61,249 nucleotides of DNA from positions 1-61,249 of the forward strand of contig JAWDMK010000001.1 of the NCBI GenBank assembly GCA_046536675.1. The letters are read 5' to 3'. Below the pieces are notes generated by a model, which made no database searches, was not told the origin of the DNA, and saw only the letters and a list, made by a program, of their open reading frames with translations. The stretch is from JAGDYD01 sp046536675 (GTDB lineage Archaea; Micrarchaeota; Micrarchaeia; Micrarchaeales; CABMGC01). A program made the translations under genes and the position numbers. This document shows, piece after piece, positions 7,007-15,649 of the stretch. Numbering within the stretch: the stretch's first letter is position 1; the number at the start of each line of letters is the position of its first letter.

Positions 7007-8570
7007 TCTTATCACGCTGGAAAAGCTCAGCATATATTATAATTGCACTAAGCCAAAGACCTATGACAGGGAGCTTGTATAGAACCTTTCTCAAGAGTTC
7101 AAGCTCCTTCCTGCTTATTGCATTGAACAAGCCCAAAAGGATAGGGTAGATAAATATAACTGCTATTAATCCAAGGAGCAGCTGGTATGTTGCTTTAATA
7201 TTGATAAATATAATAGGTATGAGGAGAAGGGCCAGTACAAGGTTTGCGATTATTATGCCCGCGAGGTTGAGCTGAACCTTTATCTTAAGAACGTGCCTTA
7301 TAAAATTGAGATAAAGGATATCAGCAACAATACCACCAATATAATAAAGAGCTATTATCAATCCGTTTACACTAAGAAACGGAACTAGTATTAGAAGAGA
7401 GAGTAACTCAATTACACTTGTGGCTATGCCATATGCAAACACTTTTTTAATATAGCCCGCGCTGACGGCAAGTAAAGAAGCATAAGAGGCGAAAAGGCCA
7501 AGAAGTATGCCGAAACCAATAAGCGCCATATACAGTGATGCGCCTTTGTATGTGCTTGTAAAGACAGAGATTACAAGTGCGTTTGAAAATACTACTATAT
7601 AGATAACAATAGGTATTGCAAAAAGCAGGCCAAAGTAGATCGAGTAATTATAAAATTTACCTAGCCTATCTTTTATTTCTTTATTAGCTATAACAGCTGA
7701 GAACATAGGTATTAATATAGCGCTTATAGATCCTGTTACAAGGTCTATATAAGTACCAATCTTTGAAGCAACACCATAAAGGCCAACAACACCGGGAAGG
7801 AAAAAGAGACTAAGGTAAAGCACGCTAAAGTTGTTCACAAGGCTACCGACTATACTAGAGGTTGTTAAAGGTATGGAAAAGCTCAGCATCCTTTTCGCTT
7901 CGCCAACTACATTGTTAAATCCTATGCTGCTGTGCTTTGTGATTCTTAAGATCTGGTATATAAAGCCGAAAAATAGGCCAAGCATGCATCCCACGATTGC
8001 ACCAAGCGCACCATAACCAAGAAGAACCAGGGAGATGCTAAATGCTGCTTGGAATGATATGTTTATGACTTGTGCAATTGCGCTTCCTTTACCATCAGCA
8101 AAGCTAATTAGCATATTTATGCCAAGACCAAAAAGGGTGGAGAAGATAAGGTATATCAATGAAAAGTATACCACTGAATCAGTTACTGTGCTGTGAAAGA
8201 AGTAGTAAAGAATTTGCTTTATGAAGAAAGAGCTTACAAGAACAACAGCAAAGATTATTATTAGTGTTATCAATAGTGCTACGCCGAGCATATTTTTTAT
8301 TCTTTCTTTCTCTCCTTTTTGTGAGAGCTCTGGTATGTATTTATTTAGGTACTGGCCTATGCTTATGCTTCCAAACGCACCTATAAATCCAGCCATGCCC
8401 ATTGCAATTGTATAAATGCCGTAGCCTGACGGGCCGAGAAGCCTTGCGACTATTATGAATGTTAAACCACCAACTATTATTGAGAAAGCTTTGCTAAAAA
8501 CAACAAAAGTAGCAACGCTAGCGCTGTTAACACCAAGCTCTGTTGCATTGCTACCTTCATATCCAGGCAT
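6990..8570 (-). CDS. Oligosaccharide flippase (Wzx/MVF superfamily), copy 1
   Basis: This 526-residue protein has about 14 transmembrane helices and the polysaccharide-synthase motif IIVARLLGPSGYGIYTIAMG near residue 40, typical of Wzx-like exporters of lipid-linked oligosaccharides. It is a paralogue of the next upstream gene (8580-10130), sharing the N-terminal motif and layout. ATG 8570 follows GAGGTCG, 9 nt after the stop of the neighbour. With the adjoining GT2 it forms a three-gene glycan-export unit. Lipid carrier and sugar are unknown. Confidence 0.9.
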   Translation of the reverse strand: MPGYEGSNATELGVNSASVATFVVFSKAFSIIVGGLTFIIVARLLGPSGYGIYTIAMGMAGFIGAFGSISIGQYLNKYIPELSQKGEKERIKNMLGVALLITLIIIFAVVLVSSFFIKQILYYFFHSTVTDSVVYFSLIYLIFSTLFGLGINMLISFADGKGSAIAQVINISFQAAFSISLVLLGYGALGAIVGCMLGLFFGFIYQILRITKHSSIGFNNVVGEAKRMLSFSIPLTTSSIVGSLVNNFSVLYLSLFFLPGVVGLYGVASKIGTYIDLVTGSISAILIPMFSAVIANKEIKDRLGKFYNYSIYFGLLFAIPIVIYIVVFSNALVISVFTSTYKGASLYMALIGFGILLGLFASYASLLAVSAGYIKKVFAYGIATSVIELLSLLILVPFLSVNGLIIALYYIGGIVADILYLNFIRHVLKIKVQLNLAGIIIANLVLALLLIPIIFINIKATYQLLLGLIAVIFIYPILLGLFNAISRKELELLRKVLYKLPVIGLWLSAIIIYAELFQRDKNERKF

Positions 8571-8579
8571 TATACGACC

Positions 8580-10130
8580 TCAATATTTAACGAAATATTT
8601 AACATAATTAATTATAATATTAATAGGCCCTTCTATTAAAGGCAGGCCTTTAGAAAAATTCCTCAAATCTCTAATAAACTCATTTCCTATCAAATGCATT
8701 AGTCCAATGATTATAGGATATGCAAATAAACCTATAATCGATCCTACAATTAAGATAAGCCAAACATTATGCAAAAGAAATGAAGGCAATATTATAAGCA
8801 CGAATATAAGGTTTGCAAAAAATATCTTTGCTATATCCATTATTGCATGCCTTATGTTGAAAAGTTTCTCAACCCCTCGTATAAATAAAAAGTCGTTTAC
8901 TAAACCTCCTATTATGAAGAGGCTTAATATTACACCTATAGCCTTCAAGTAAGGAATTAAGCAAAGAAGCGCTATTAATTGTATGATTACGGAAATTGTG
9001 TTATATTTTAGCACTTTTGTAACATATCCTTTACTTACCATGAAACTTGATATATACAAAGCTGGCAAGCCGATAGCAACACCAATAGAGATCAATAGCA
9101 AGTATAGAGGAGCGAGACTGTATTTATTAGTAACTAAAATGTAGAGTAGGGGTTTTGCAAATATACCTATATACATTATTATAGGGAGACTTACCAGTAA
9201 TGAGTATGTGATCACCTTGTTGTAAGACCTTTCTATCTTTTTTCTTCTTGCAACTATAGCAGCAAACGTAGGAAGCAGCACCACCCCAGTTGTACCGGTG
9301 AAGGTCTGAATTAGGTTAAACCCTTTCATTGCTGCGCCATAGTTACCAAGTATAACAGATGATGTATATATACCCAGCATCATTATTCCAAAATTTAGTA
9401 TTCCATTGTTTACAAAGTTGTTTGCAGCCATAGGAAGAGAAAAAGAAAGCACATTTTTAATTTTGCTAAAACTAAGCCTAATAAGCCTTAGACCGCCAAA
9501 GGGCTCCATCGCTCTTTTAATGTAATAAGCTGTCAAGGCCAAACCAACAAGGTAGGACAACATTAATCCAAGAAGTGCACCATTGTAGCTTAGCCCAATA
9601 AGTATGAAGGATACACTCCCTACTAGATTAACGACCTGTACTATTATTATGCTATATGCAGCCCATTTGCCTCTCCCAAAGCTTACAAGTGCAGGATATA
9701 AAGCACCGTAAGTCATGGAGAAGAATAAGACAACTGAGGCAATGATTATAGTTAATACATGCAGTGACTGAGATCTAAAGTAAGAGGCGATCACTCCGCT
9801 TGAGGCAATACCAACTAGCATTAGTAAAATTGCAACAGGAAATAGAATAGAATATCCTGCTGATAAGACCTCGTTTAGTTTTTCATACTTTTCTTTGTAT
9901 ATATATTCGGATATGTGTTTATTGAAATATGTGCCTATTCCAAGATGGCCCACAGCGCCTATGAATGAATATATACCTACAGCTAATGTGTAAATACCAT
10001 AGTTAGACGGGCCGAGAAGCCTTGCGACTATTATGAATGTGATCACATTGAATATAACGCCACCAGCCCGCCCTATAAGTAACGATGATAATGTTCTTAC
10101 GCTCCTTCTTCCTATGCTTTCATTCTTCAT
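8580..10130 (-). CDS. Oligosaccharide flippase (Wzx/MVF superfamily), copy 2
   Basis: This protein of about 516 residues has about 14 transmembrane helices and the same signature, FIIVARLLGPSNYGIYTLAVG. The start is placed at ATG 10130 (MKNESIGRR) because an AT-rich TATA-like element lies about 25 nt upstream; an in-frame ATG at 10220 would add 30 residues of non-membrane sequence. Similar in layout to copy 1 but clearly diverged, so the duplication is not recent. It probably acts with the GT2 at 6302 in exporting lipid-linked glycans to the outer face. Confidence 0.88.
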   Translation of the reverse strand: MKNESIGRRSVRTLSSLLIGRAGGVIFNVITFIIVARLLGPSNYGIYTLAVGIYSFIGAVGHLGIGTYFNKHISEYIYKEKYEKLNEVLSAGYSILFPVAILLMLVGIASSGVIASYFRSQSLHVLTIIIASVVLFFSMTYGALYPALVSFGRGKWAAYSIIIVQVVNLVGSVSFILIGLSYNGALLGLMLSYLVGLALTAYYIKRAMEPFGGLRLIRLSFSKIKNVLSFSLPMAANNFVNNGILNFGIMMLGIYTSSVILGNYGAAMKGFNLIQTFTGTTGVVLLPTFAAIVARRKKIERSYNKVITYSLLVSLPIIMYIGIFAKPLLYILVTNKYSLAPLYLLLISIGVAIGLPALYISSFMVSKGYVTKVLKYNTISVIIQLIALLCLIPYLKAIGVILSLFIIGGLVNDFLFIRGVEKLFNIRHAIMDIAKIFFANLIFVLIILPSFLLHNVWLILIVGSIIGLFAYPIIIGLMHLIGNEFIRDLRNFSKGLPLIEGPINIIINYVKYFVKY

Positions 10131-10224
10131 AAAAACTAAAACAGAATAAGAAAAGAGAATTTTTAATTCTTCCCGCTTTCCTTTTGTATGAAAATTATAA
10201 GAGTATAACAGAATTTGCACAAAA

Positions 10225-10238
10225 GATTTATATAAATT
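10225..10238 (+). promoter_or_regulatory. TATA box of the TRAM-psmB operon
   Basis: GATTTATATAAATT is a near-ideal archaeal TATA box with a purine-rich flank. Transcription would start near 10257, giving a leader of about 48 nt that contains the direct repeat GGAGTGGG (10257-10264 and 10294-10301). Confidence 0.65.
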
Positions 10239-10304
10239 AAGCTATAATTTAAATCTGGAGTGGGCACCAGTATATTAAAGATATAATATTGGTGGAGTGG
10301 GAGT

Positions 10305-10550
10305 ATGGTAGAGGAGAGTGTGGCTGAGGGCGAATTATATGAGGTAAAGGTTGATGCAAAGAACCCAAATGGAGAAGGAATAGGCAAGCTAAACAACTTC
10401 GTAATCTTCATAAGGAATGCAAAAACAAAAATAGGAAAAGTATATAAAGTTAGAATAACAAAAGTCTATAGAACTTTTGCATATGCAGAACCAATAGAAG
10501 CAAGCGAAAGCAATAAGTATTTTATAGGTAATGGAACATTAATAATCTGA
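10305..10550 (+). CDS. TRAM domain RNA-binding protein
   Basis: An 81-residue stand-alone TRAM (OB-like beta-barrel) protein. The pattern is a strand YEVKVDAKNPNGEGIGKLNNFVIFI, then G-K-V-Y-K-V-R-I-T-K-V, a typical core, with a short C-terminal extension. Stand-alone TRAM proteins are common in archaea and have been proposed as cold-responsive RNA chaperones; the role here is inferred. The GGTGGAGTGGGAG stretch before ATG 10305 holds the ribosome binding site. The proteasome beta gene begins 35 nt downstream on the same strand and may be co-transcribed. Confidence 0.9.
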   Translation: MVEESVAEGELYEVKVDAKNPNGEGIGKLNNFVIFIRNAKTKIGKVYKVRITKVYRTFAYAEPIEASESNKYFIGNGTLII

Positions 10551-10585
10551 GCTGGTTTACTTTATTCTGTATTTTTATTTAACAA

Positions 10586-11233
10586 ATGGTAGATTTTATG
10601 GATTATAGAGAAATAGCAGAGAAGGCAATGAAAGGTACCACAACAATTGGCATAGTATGCAGCGATGGAGTTGTAATGGGCGCTGATTCAAGAGCAACGA
10701 TGGATACATTTATTGCAAGCTCTGAAGCAATAAAAATTTATAAGATCAATGATAGGCTTGGTCTTACTGTAGCTGGAGAAGTTGGAGGTGCAGAATATCT
10801 TGCAAAGCTATTGAAAGTGCAAAATGATAGTTATATGATGGAGGAGAAGGTTCCACTTAATCCAACTTCTGCAACCTCAATACTACATATAATACTGCAG
10901 GAGAACAAGATGTTTCCATTTCTGGTACAGCTTCTCGTAGGAGGTTTCAACAAAGAGACGCCAGAGCTTTATAGCATTGACCCGGTTGGAGGCTATACTA
11001 AAGAGTCAAAGTTTACATCTACAGGATCTGGCTCACTAACAGCGCTCGGCTACTTAGAAGAAGCATATAGAAAAGATATTACAACACAAGAAGCTACAAA
11101 AGTGGTTGCAAAAGCACTGAAGATAGCCATGAAGAGAGACTCTGCCACGGGAGATAGGACAAATATAGTTACAATAACTAAAAATGGTTACAAGGAGCTT
11201 TCACAAGAGGAGATAGAGAAGCTTCTAAAATGA
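10586..11233 (+). CDS. psmB: 20S proteasome beta subunit
   Basis: This 215-residue protein forms the proteolytic inner rings of the archaeal proteasome. A short propeptide ends at Gly17, exposing Thr18 (G-TTTIGI) as the N-terminal nucleophile. GVVMGADSRAT follows, and SGSLTALGYLEEAY near residue 150 is the conserved Ser-Gly-Ser region. An aCPSF1 gene lies downstream. A PAC2-family protein (14751), related to proteasome assembly chaperones, is 3.5 kb away. The alpha subunit and PAN ATPase are not in the window. Confidence 0.95.
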   Translation: MVDFMDYREIAEKAMKGTTTIGIVCSDGVVMGADSRATMDTFIASSEAIKIYKINDRLGLTVAGEVGGAEYLAKLLKVQNDSYMMEEKVPLNPTSATSILHIILQENKMFPFLVQLLVGGFNKETPELYSIDPVGGYTKESKFTSTGSGSLTALGYLEEAYRKDITTQEATKVVAKALKIAMKRDSATGDRTNIVTITKNGYKELSQEEIEKLLK

Positions 11234-11328
11234 TTTTATCTTAAATTCTGTTTACTTTTGTTTTGATATTTATTTTCCCTTTCCTTTAATTTTTGCATTT
11301 GTACCAGCAAAAGTAGTGAGGCGGTTGT

Positions 11329-13287
11329 TTGGATGTAGAAAATGAGAATAGCAAACAGGAGACAGCAAAAGAAAAAGATTTGATAGAGACATTGAAGGAG
11401 GTACTGCCCAAAAATGTAGGGCTCGTAAAGGCAGAGTATGAAGGGCCAGATATTGCAGTATATGTAAGCAATATAGAAGCAGTATATGATGATGAATCAC
11501 TTGTCAAGAACCTCTCTTCGATGATAAAAAGAAAGCTTATTATAAGAAGCGACCCTTCAAAGCTGTTGGATCCGGAGAAGGCAAAAGAAAAGATATCGGA
11601 GCTTATTCCGAAGGAAGCGGAAGTAGGCAACATAAAGTTTGTGCCTGATTTCGGCGAGGTTTATATAGAAGCACTTAAGCCAGGACTAGTAATAGGAAAG
11701 GGAGGCTCAACGCTTAAGAGTATAATAAATGAGACAAAATGGGTACCTAAGGTGTTAAGAATACCTACAATGAATAGCGATGTTATAAACGGAGTAAGGC
11801 AGCTATTATTCAAAGAGAGCGAATTCAGGAAAAAGTTCCTAACGAGCGTTGGAAAAAAGATAAGCACACCAATAATGAAGACAGAATGGCTGAAGGCTAC
11901 AGCCCTTGGTGGTTTCAGAGAGGTTGGAAGAAGCAGTCTTCTTCTTGAAACGAACCACTCAAAAATATTGATAGATTGTGGACTCGCTCCAGAACCAGGG
12001 GTAAGGGGTGCTGATGCAAACAGCAATGGTGAGAACAAGGCGTATCCTTATCTTGATAGCGCAAATATAACCATAAATGACCTTGATGCAATAATAATAA
12101 CCCATGCACATATGGATCACATAGGATTTTTGCCTTACCTGTTTAAGTATGGCTATGATGGTCCTGTCTACTGCACACCACCAACAAGAGAGTTGATGGC
12201 TTTACTATTGTATGATTACGTTAAGCTCGTACATAGAAGCGGGGGAACACCTTTATATGATGAGAAGGACATAAAGAAGATGCTCACGCATACAATAACA
12301 AGAGAGTATGGAGAGGTAACAAATGTTACAGATGAGATAAAGCTCACATACCATAATGCTGGGCATATACTTGGAAGCGCTGTAGTGCATTTGCATATAG
12401 GAGAAGGCATGTATAATATAGTGCACACAGGCGACATGAAGTTTGGTTACACGCGATTGCTAGACCCTGCAGATGTGAAATATCCAAGGATAGATGCACT
12501 TTTTATAGAAAGCACTTATGGAGCGGCATCGGATGTTATGCCAAATAGGCAGGATTCTGAGATTATGCTCATGGATAACATTAAGAGAACAATCGATAAT
12601 GGGGGCAAAGTGCTCATACCGTTATTCTCTGTAGGAAGAAGCCAGGAGATTATGCTTGTTTTAGAAGCCTATCTAAGCAATAATCCTAAGTACAAGATAG
12701 AAGCTCCGATATATCTTGACGGCATGATACTTGAGGCTAGCGCTATACACACCGCTTATCCAGAATACTTAAAGGCAAGCCTGCAGCACAGAATACTTAG
12801 CAATAGGTCGCCTTTTGAGAGTGAGATATTTGAGGTTGCAAAAGGAGAAAAAGATGAAGTGCTAGAAAAAGGTCCATCTATTATATTGGCAAGCGGAGGC
12901 ATGCTCAACGGTGGCACAAGCCTTGATTACTTGGTAGAGATGGCTGAAGATCCAAAGAACATGCTTATCTTTGTAGGTTACAACAGTGTAGGCTCACTTG
13001 GAAGAAGAATACAGAATGGCTTAAAGGAGCTTACAGTGCCTGATGAAGAGGGCAAGCTCATACACAAGAACATAAACATGCAGGTTGTCACTGTAGAAGG
13101 CTTTTCAGGCCATAGCGATAGAAAACAGCTCATAAACTTCACGCAAAATATTAGGCCAGGGCCTAAGAAAATCTTTACGATGCATGGTGAAGAAAACAAA
13201 TGCGAAGACCTTGCAAGAACATTAGGCAATAGGCTTAGGGTAGAGGCTAGGGCTCCGATGAACTTAGATTCTATAAGGCTTAAGTAA
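11329..13287 (+). CDS. aCPSF1 (FttA): KH-domain metallo-beta-lactamase/beta-CASP nuclease
   Basis: This protein of 652 residues has an N-terminal KH-like region (about 15-75), a second KH domain with VIGKGGSTLKSI near 125, a metallo-beta-lactamase core with THAHMDHIGF and HILGSAVV, and a beta-CASP domain ending in GFSGHSDR and the last His motif TMHGEE. aCPSF1/FttA is the archaeal factor that cleaves nascent RNA and terminates transcription at U-rich sites. The best start is TTG 11331-end triplet (11329), with GAGGCGG upstream and no in-frame ATG nearby. The next gene starts directly at its stop. Confidence 0.93.
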   Translation: MDVENENSKQETAKEKDLIETLKEVLPKNVGLVKAEYEGPDIAVYVSNIEAVYDDESLVKNLSSMIKRKLIIRSDPSKLLDPEKAKEKISELIPKEAEVGNIKFVPDFGEVYIEALKPGLVIGKGGSTLKSIINETKWVPKVLRIPTMNSDVINGVRQLLFKESEFRKKFLTSVGKKISTPIMKTEWLKATALGGFREVGRSSLLLETNHSKILIDCGLAPEPGVRGADANSNGENKAYPYLDSANITINDLDAIIITHAHMDHIGFLPYLFKYGYDGPVYCTPPTRELMALLLYDYVKLVHRSGGTPLYDEKDIKKMLTHTITREYGEVTNVTDEIKLTYHNAGHILGSAVVHLHIGEGMYNIVHTGDMKFGYTRLLDPADVKYPRIDALFIESTYGAASDVMPNRQDSEIMLMDNIKRTIDNGGKVLIPLFSVGRSQEIMLVLEAYLSNNPKYKIEAPIYLDGMILEASAIHTAYPEYLKASLQHRILSNRSPFESEIFEVAKGEKDEVLEKGPSIILASGGMLNGGTSLDYLVEMAEDPKNMLIFVGYNSVGSLGRRIQNGLKELTVPDEEGKLIHKNINMQVVTVEGFSGHSDRKQLINFTQNIRPGPKKIFTMHGEENKCEDLARTLGNRLRVEARAPMNLDSIRLK

Positions 13288-13767
13288 ATGAGAATTGTAG
13301 CAGACAACATGCTTGTTAAGCTTGCGCGTTGGCTAAGGCTAGGCGGAATAAGCGTAGAAAACACGCCATATACTGATGACAGCAAGATAATAAGCTTTGT
13401 AAAGAGAAAAAGGGCACTACTTTTGACTTCAGATAAGCAACTTGCTAGAAGGTCAAGAAGAAGGGGCTTCGATGTTCTTCTTATAAATAATACTAATCTA
13501 GATAAGCAACTAGCGTATGTTATAAAAGCACTTAGCTTAAAGCCAAAGGTACCTGGTATGATATGTCCTGTCTGCAACGGCAAGCTTAAGAGGGTAAGTA
13601 AAAGTAGCGTAAAGGATTTGATACCGAAAAAGGTCTATGCTTTGCATAAAAGCTTTTATAAATGCAATAAGTGTGGAAGGATATATTGGAGGGGAACACA
13701 TTGGGAAAAGATAAAAGAAAGATACAAAAGAGTCAAAGCATTAGAAAGAAAGATTAGCCTATCATAG
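13288..13767 (+). CDS. Mut7-C RNase domain protein with zinc ribbon
   Basis: A 159-residue PIN-like Mut7-C (DUF82) protein. The conserved acidic start is RIVADNMLVKLARWLRLGG, followed by the second acidic motif LLLTSDKQLARRSRRRG. The C-terminal zinc ribbon has CPVC near residue 92 and CNKCG near 126, then a basic helix. The family is a predicted RNase. Its ATG abuts the stop of aCPSF1 (no gap), so the two putative nucleases are translationally coupled, consistent with a shared role in RNA processing (inference). Confidence 0.88.
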   Translation: MRIVADNMLVKLARWLRLGGISVENTPYTDDSKIISFVKRKRALLLTSDKQLARRSRRRGFDVLLINNTNLDKQLAYVIKALSLKPKVPGMICPVCNGKLKRVSKSSVKDLIPKKVYALHKSFYKCNKCGRIYWRGTHWEKIKERYKRVKALERKISLS

Positions 13768-14007
13768 AAGGCTCTCTTCCTCGACTTCAACCTCTTTAAC
13801 ACCTTCAATATTCTTAAGCTTCTCTTCAAATACAGAACTTCCTTCTGTATCGTCATGTATAAAAAGAACCTTTATCACCTTAATACCAAATGCTATATCC
13901 TCTAGCTGTATGCCGTTTGGCTTAAGTGCTTCTGCTATCCTCTTACTTACTTTTTCTTCTTCTCCATTTTCAGGATATACTTTGAATACAACTCCAACCT
14001 TGCCCAT
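13762..14007 (-). CDS. ef1b: Translation elongation factor 1-beta (aEF-1B)
   Basis: This 81-residue protein is the archaeal guanine-nucleotide exchange factor for EF-1 alpha. It is the alpha-beta sandwich alone, without the eukaryotic N-terminal extension: a GKVGVVFKVYPE strand, the EDIAFGIKVIKVLFIHDD core, and VEEKL-type C-terminal helix and strand. The ATG overlaps the last A of the TAA of the upstream zinc-ribbon gene, a very common archaeal gene pair. It converges with the Mut7-C gene, overlapping by 6 bp. Confidence 0.95.
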   Translation of the reverse strand: MGKVGVVFKVYPENGEEEKVSKRIAEALKPNGIQLEDIAFGIKVIKVLFIHDDTEGSSVFEEKLKNIEGVKEVEVEEESLL

Positions 14008-14195
14008 TATGGTCCCTCAAATCCACATTTTGGACATTTATAGCTCACATAAGCCTCTCTGCAGTGCTCGCACCTCACTATTGTGGCTTCGCCGCATTTC
14101 GGGCACTTGAATTCAACATATTTATGAGAGAGTTTTCCGCATGATGTGCAGACTTTACCTACTAGTGATGCTATAAAACCACCTTTGAAAAACAA
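14007..14195 (-). CDS. Small zinc-ribbon protein of the DUF1610 / HVO_2753 type
   Basis: A protein of 55-62 residues with four C-x2-C knuckles: CTSC, CPKC, CEHC and CPKC. It belongs to the tiny zinc-finger proteins that precede EF-1 beta in many archaea. The start is problematic. The open frame allows TTG at 14195, but a strong GGTGG site lies inside that version, four bases before an ATA codon at 14174. The 14195 TTG also lies between the TATA element and the predicted transcript start. An ATA start (55 residues) is therefore plausible. Coordinates use the conventional codon. Confidence 0.82.
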   Translation of the reverse strand: MFFKGGFIASLVGKVCTSCGKLSHKYVEFKCPKCGEATIVRCEHCREAYVSYKCPKCGFEGP

Positions 14196-14239
14196 AGATA
14201 TATACTTTTTAAAATGAAAACATATAAAAATATAAGTGT

Positions 14240-14314
14240 GGGCATATGGTGTAACTTGGATAGCACGGCAGCTTGCGGAGCTGTTGGTTGCGGGTTCAAA
14301 TCCCGCTATGCCCG
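14240..14314 (+). tRNA. tRNA-Arg (GCG)
   Basis: The acceptor GGGCATA/TATGCCC, D arm with GTG/CAC stem, anticodon arm GCAGC-TTGCGGA-GCTGT (anticodon GCG, reading CGC/CGU) and T arm GCGGG-TTCAAAT-CCCGC form a complete 74-nt cloverleaf plus G discriminator. There is no intron, in contrast to the other tRNA genes in the window. CCA is not encoded. Confidence 0.96.
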
Positions 14315-14389
14315 CTTATGCTATATTAAAGCCAAAATCAAGTAAATATAAGAGAAAAATTAGAAAAACAAAACTCAAAAAACAAAAAT

Positions 14390-14614
14390 TTACCTTCTGC
14401 CCTTTCTGTTCATCTTTGCCCTTGCTACGTAGCCGTTCTTGTCTATGAAGTAGAGGTAACCCTCTTCCCTTTCAATCTTCTCTGTTCCCACTCTGCTCTT
14501 CTTTCCTCTTGGGTTTGTCTTCATAGGCGTTCTCCATACGTAGCCATCCTTTCCTATGTAGTATAGGTAACCGTCTTCCCTTTCAATCTTCTCTTTTCCT
14601 ATTCTTTCAGCCAT
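14390..14614 (-). CDS. Two-repeat GYLYY/GYV protein of unknown function
   Basis: A 74-residue basic protein made of two tandem repeats of about 28 residues. Repeat 1 includes GKEKIEREDGYLYYIGKDGYV and repeat 2 includes GTEKIEREEGYLYFIDKNGYV. They are joined by TNPRGKKSR, and the tail is KMNRKGRR. Each repeat looks like a small beta hairpin with aromatic residues (Y-L-Y-Y/F-I-x-K-x-G-Y-V). I recall similar short proteins in other archaea but know no function. The basic tails would suit nucleic-acid binding. GGGGTGA before the ATG and a TATA box further upstream support expression. Confidence 0.78.
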   Translation of the reverse strand: MAERIGKEKIEREDGYLYYIGKDGYVWRTPMKTNPRGKKSRVGTEKIEREEGYLYFIDKNGYVARAKMNRKGRR

Positions 14615-14750
14615 TCATTCACCCCGATTATTAATGAGAGGGATATATTTATAAATTTATCGTCGGAAAATCGAGATAAAAATATATAAAAAAATTAATC
14701 AGCTTTAAACAAAGATATTTAGCCTTTAAGAGCAAAACTTAATTGATTTT

Positions 14751-15491
14751 ATGATAGGAATAAAATTTTTTGAAGAGATAAATCTAAATGGCTATATATT
14801 AATAGAAGGATTTCCGGGAGCAGGACTGGTAGGAGCTATGGCAAATAGCTACATGATAGAAAAGCTTGGTATGAAATATGTTGGCTATATAGACAGTGAG
14901 TCATTTCCGCCGATAGCTGTTATACATAATGCAGTTCCAATGTTCCCAGTAAGGATATACGCTGACAAAGATAGGAAGATTCTTGCAATGATATCAGAGT
15001 TCACAATACAGACAGAGCTTGTACATGAGCTTGGCTACGAGCTTATTGATTTTGTAAGGAAAACAGGCATAAAGGCGATTGTTTCAATAGGAGGCATACC
15101 AGCTGAGAAGCCTAGCAACGACGCTTTTATAGTAAGCACAAATGAAAATATACTTAAGAACGCTATTGCTGCAGGGATAAAGCCGATAGAAGATGGTGTT
15201 GTGGCTGGAGTTAGCGCTGTTCTACTCGCAAATAGCTCTGTACTAGATATACCGATAATAGACCTACTTGTGGAGGTGAACCCAGAGATAACAGATCCAA
15301 AGTATGCTGAGATCGCACTCTCAAGCTTGAAGAAAATAATTAACCTAGATATAGACTTAAGTGAGCTTGAGAAAGAGACTAAAATTGTAGAGGCAAAGAT
15401 TAGACAGATGGTAAAGAAGGCTAAGATCTCACATGAAAGCTACAAGAAGGCAACAGATACTGAAACAACTGGCCCATCCATGTATGCTTGA
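14751..15491 (+). CDS. PAC2 family protein (proteasome assembly chaperone-like)
   Basis: This 246-residue protein has the PAC2 signatures ILIEGFPGAGLVGAMAN at the N-terminus, the SFPPIAVIHN segment, SIGGIPAEKP near 115 and GVVAGVSAVLLAN near 150. PAC2-fold proteins include proteasome assembly chaperones; the archaeal members are predicted to play related roles, but this is not proven. The last 35 residues are charged and helical. tRNA-Leu begins 8 nt after the stop. Confidence 0.9.
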   Translation: MIGIKFFEEINLNGYILIEGFPGAGLVGAMANSYMIEKLGMKYVGYIDSESFPPIAVIHNAVPMFPVRIYADKDRKILAMISEFTIQTELVHELGYELIDFVRKTGIKAIVSIGGIPAEKPSNDAFIVSTNENILKNAIAAGIKPIEDGVVAGVSAVLLANSSVLDIPIIDLLVEVNPEITDPKYAEIALSSLKKIINLDIDLSELEKETKIVEAKIRQMVKKAKISHESYKKATDTETTGPSMYA

Positions 15492-15498
15492 ACCTTCT

Positions 15499-15601
15499 GC
15501 AGGGGTGGCAGAGTCTGGTCTGGCTTTAGCCACAGAAAAATGCGCAGGACTTAAGATCCTGTGGCTTAGCGCCTTCGAGAGTTCAAATCTCTCCCCCTGC
15601 A
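15499..15601 (+). tRNA. tRNA-Leu (TAA) with about 16 extra nt in the D loop
   Basis: This is a class II tRNA. The acceptor GCAGGGG/CCCCTGC, anticodon arm CAGGA-CTTAAGA-TCCTG (anticodon TAA, reading UUA), variable arm and T arm GAGAG-TTCAAAT-CTCTC are standard, with discriminator A. The D arm has a GCA/TGC stem but a loop of about 29 nt. The surplus (about 15520-15535) contains the hairpin TGGC-TTTA-GCCA. Removing about 16 nt restores a normal D loop ending in AAAA, so an intron is the simplest reading. Confidence 0.93.
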
Positions 15602-15649
15602 ACTCTAGATAAATTTTATAAGCTTTAAACAAGATACAAATTCGATTAT

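Noticed and set aside
6990..10130. Two adjacent flippases as a recent duplication or one as pseudogene
   Set aside because: Both frames are complete, and the proteins have diverged through most of their length, so both are probably functional.
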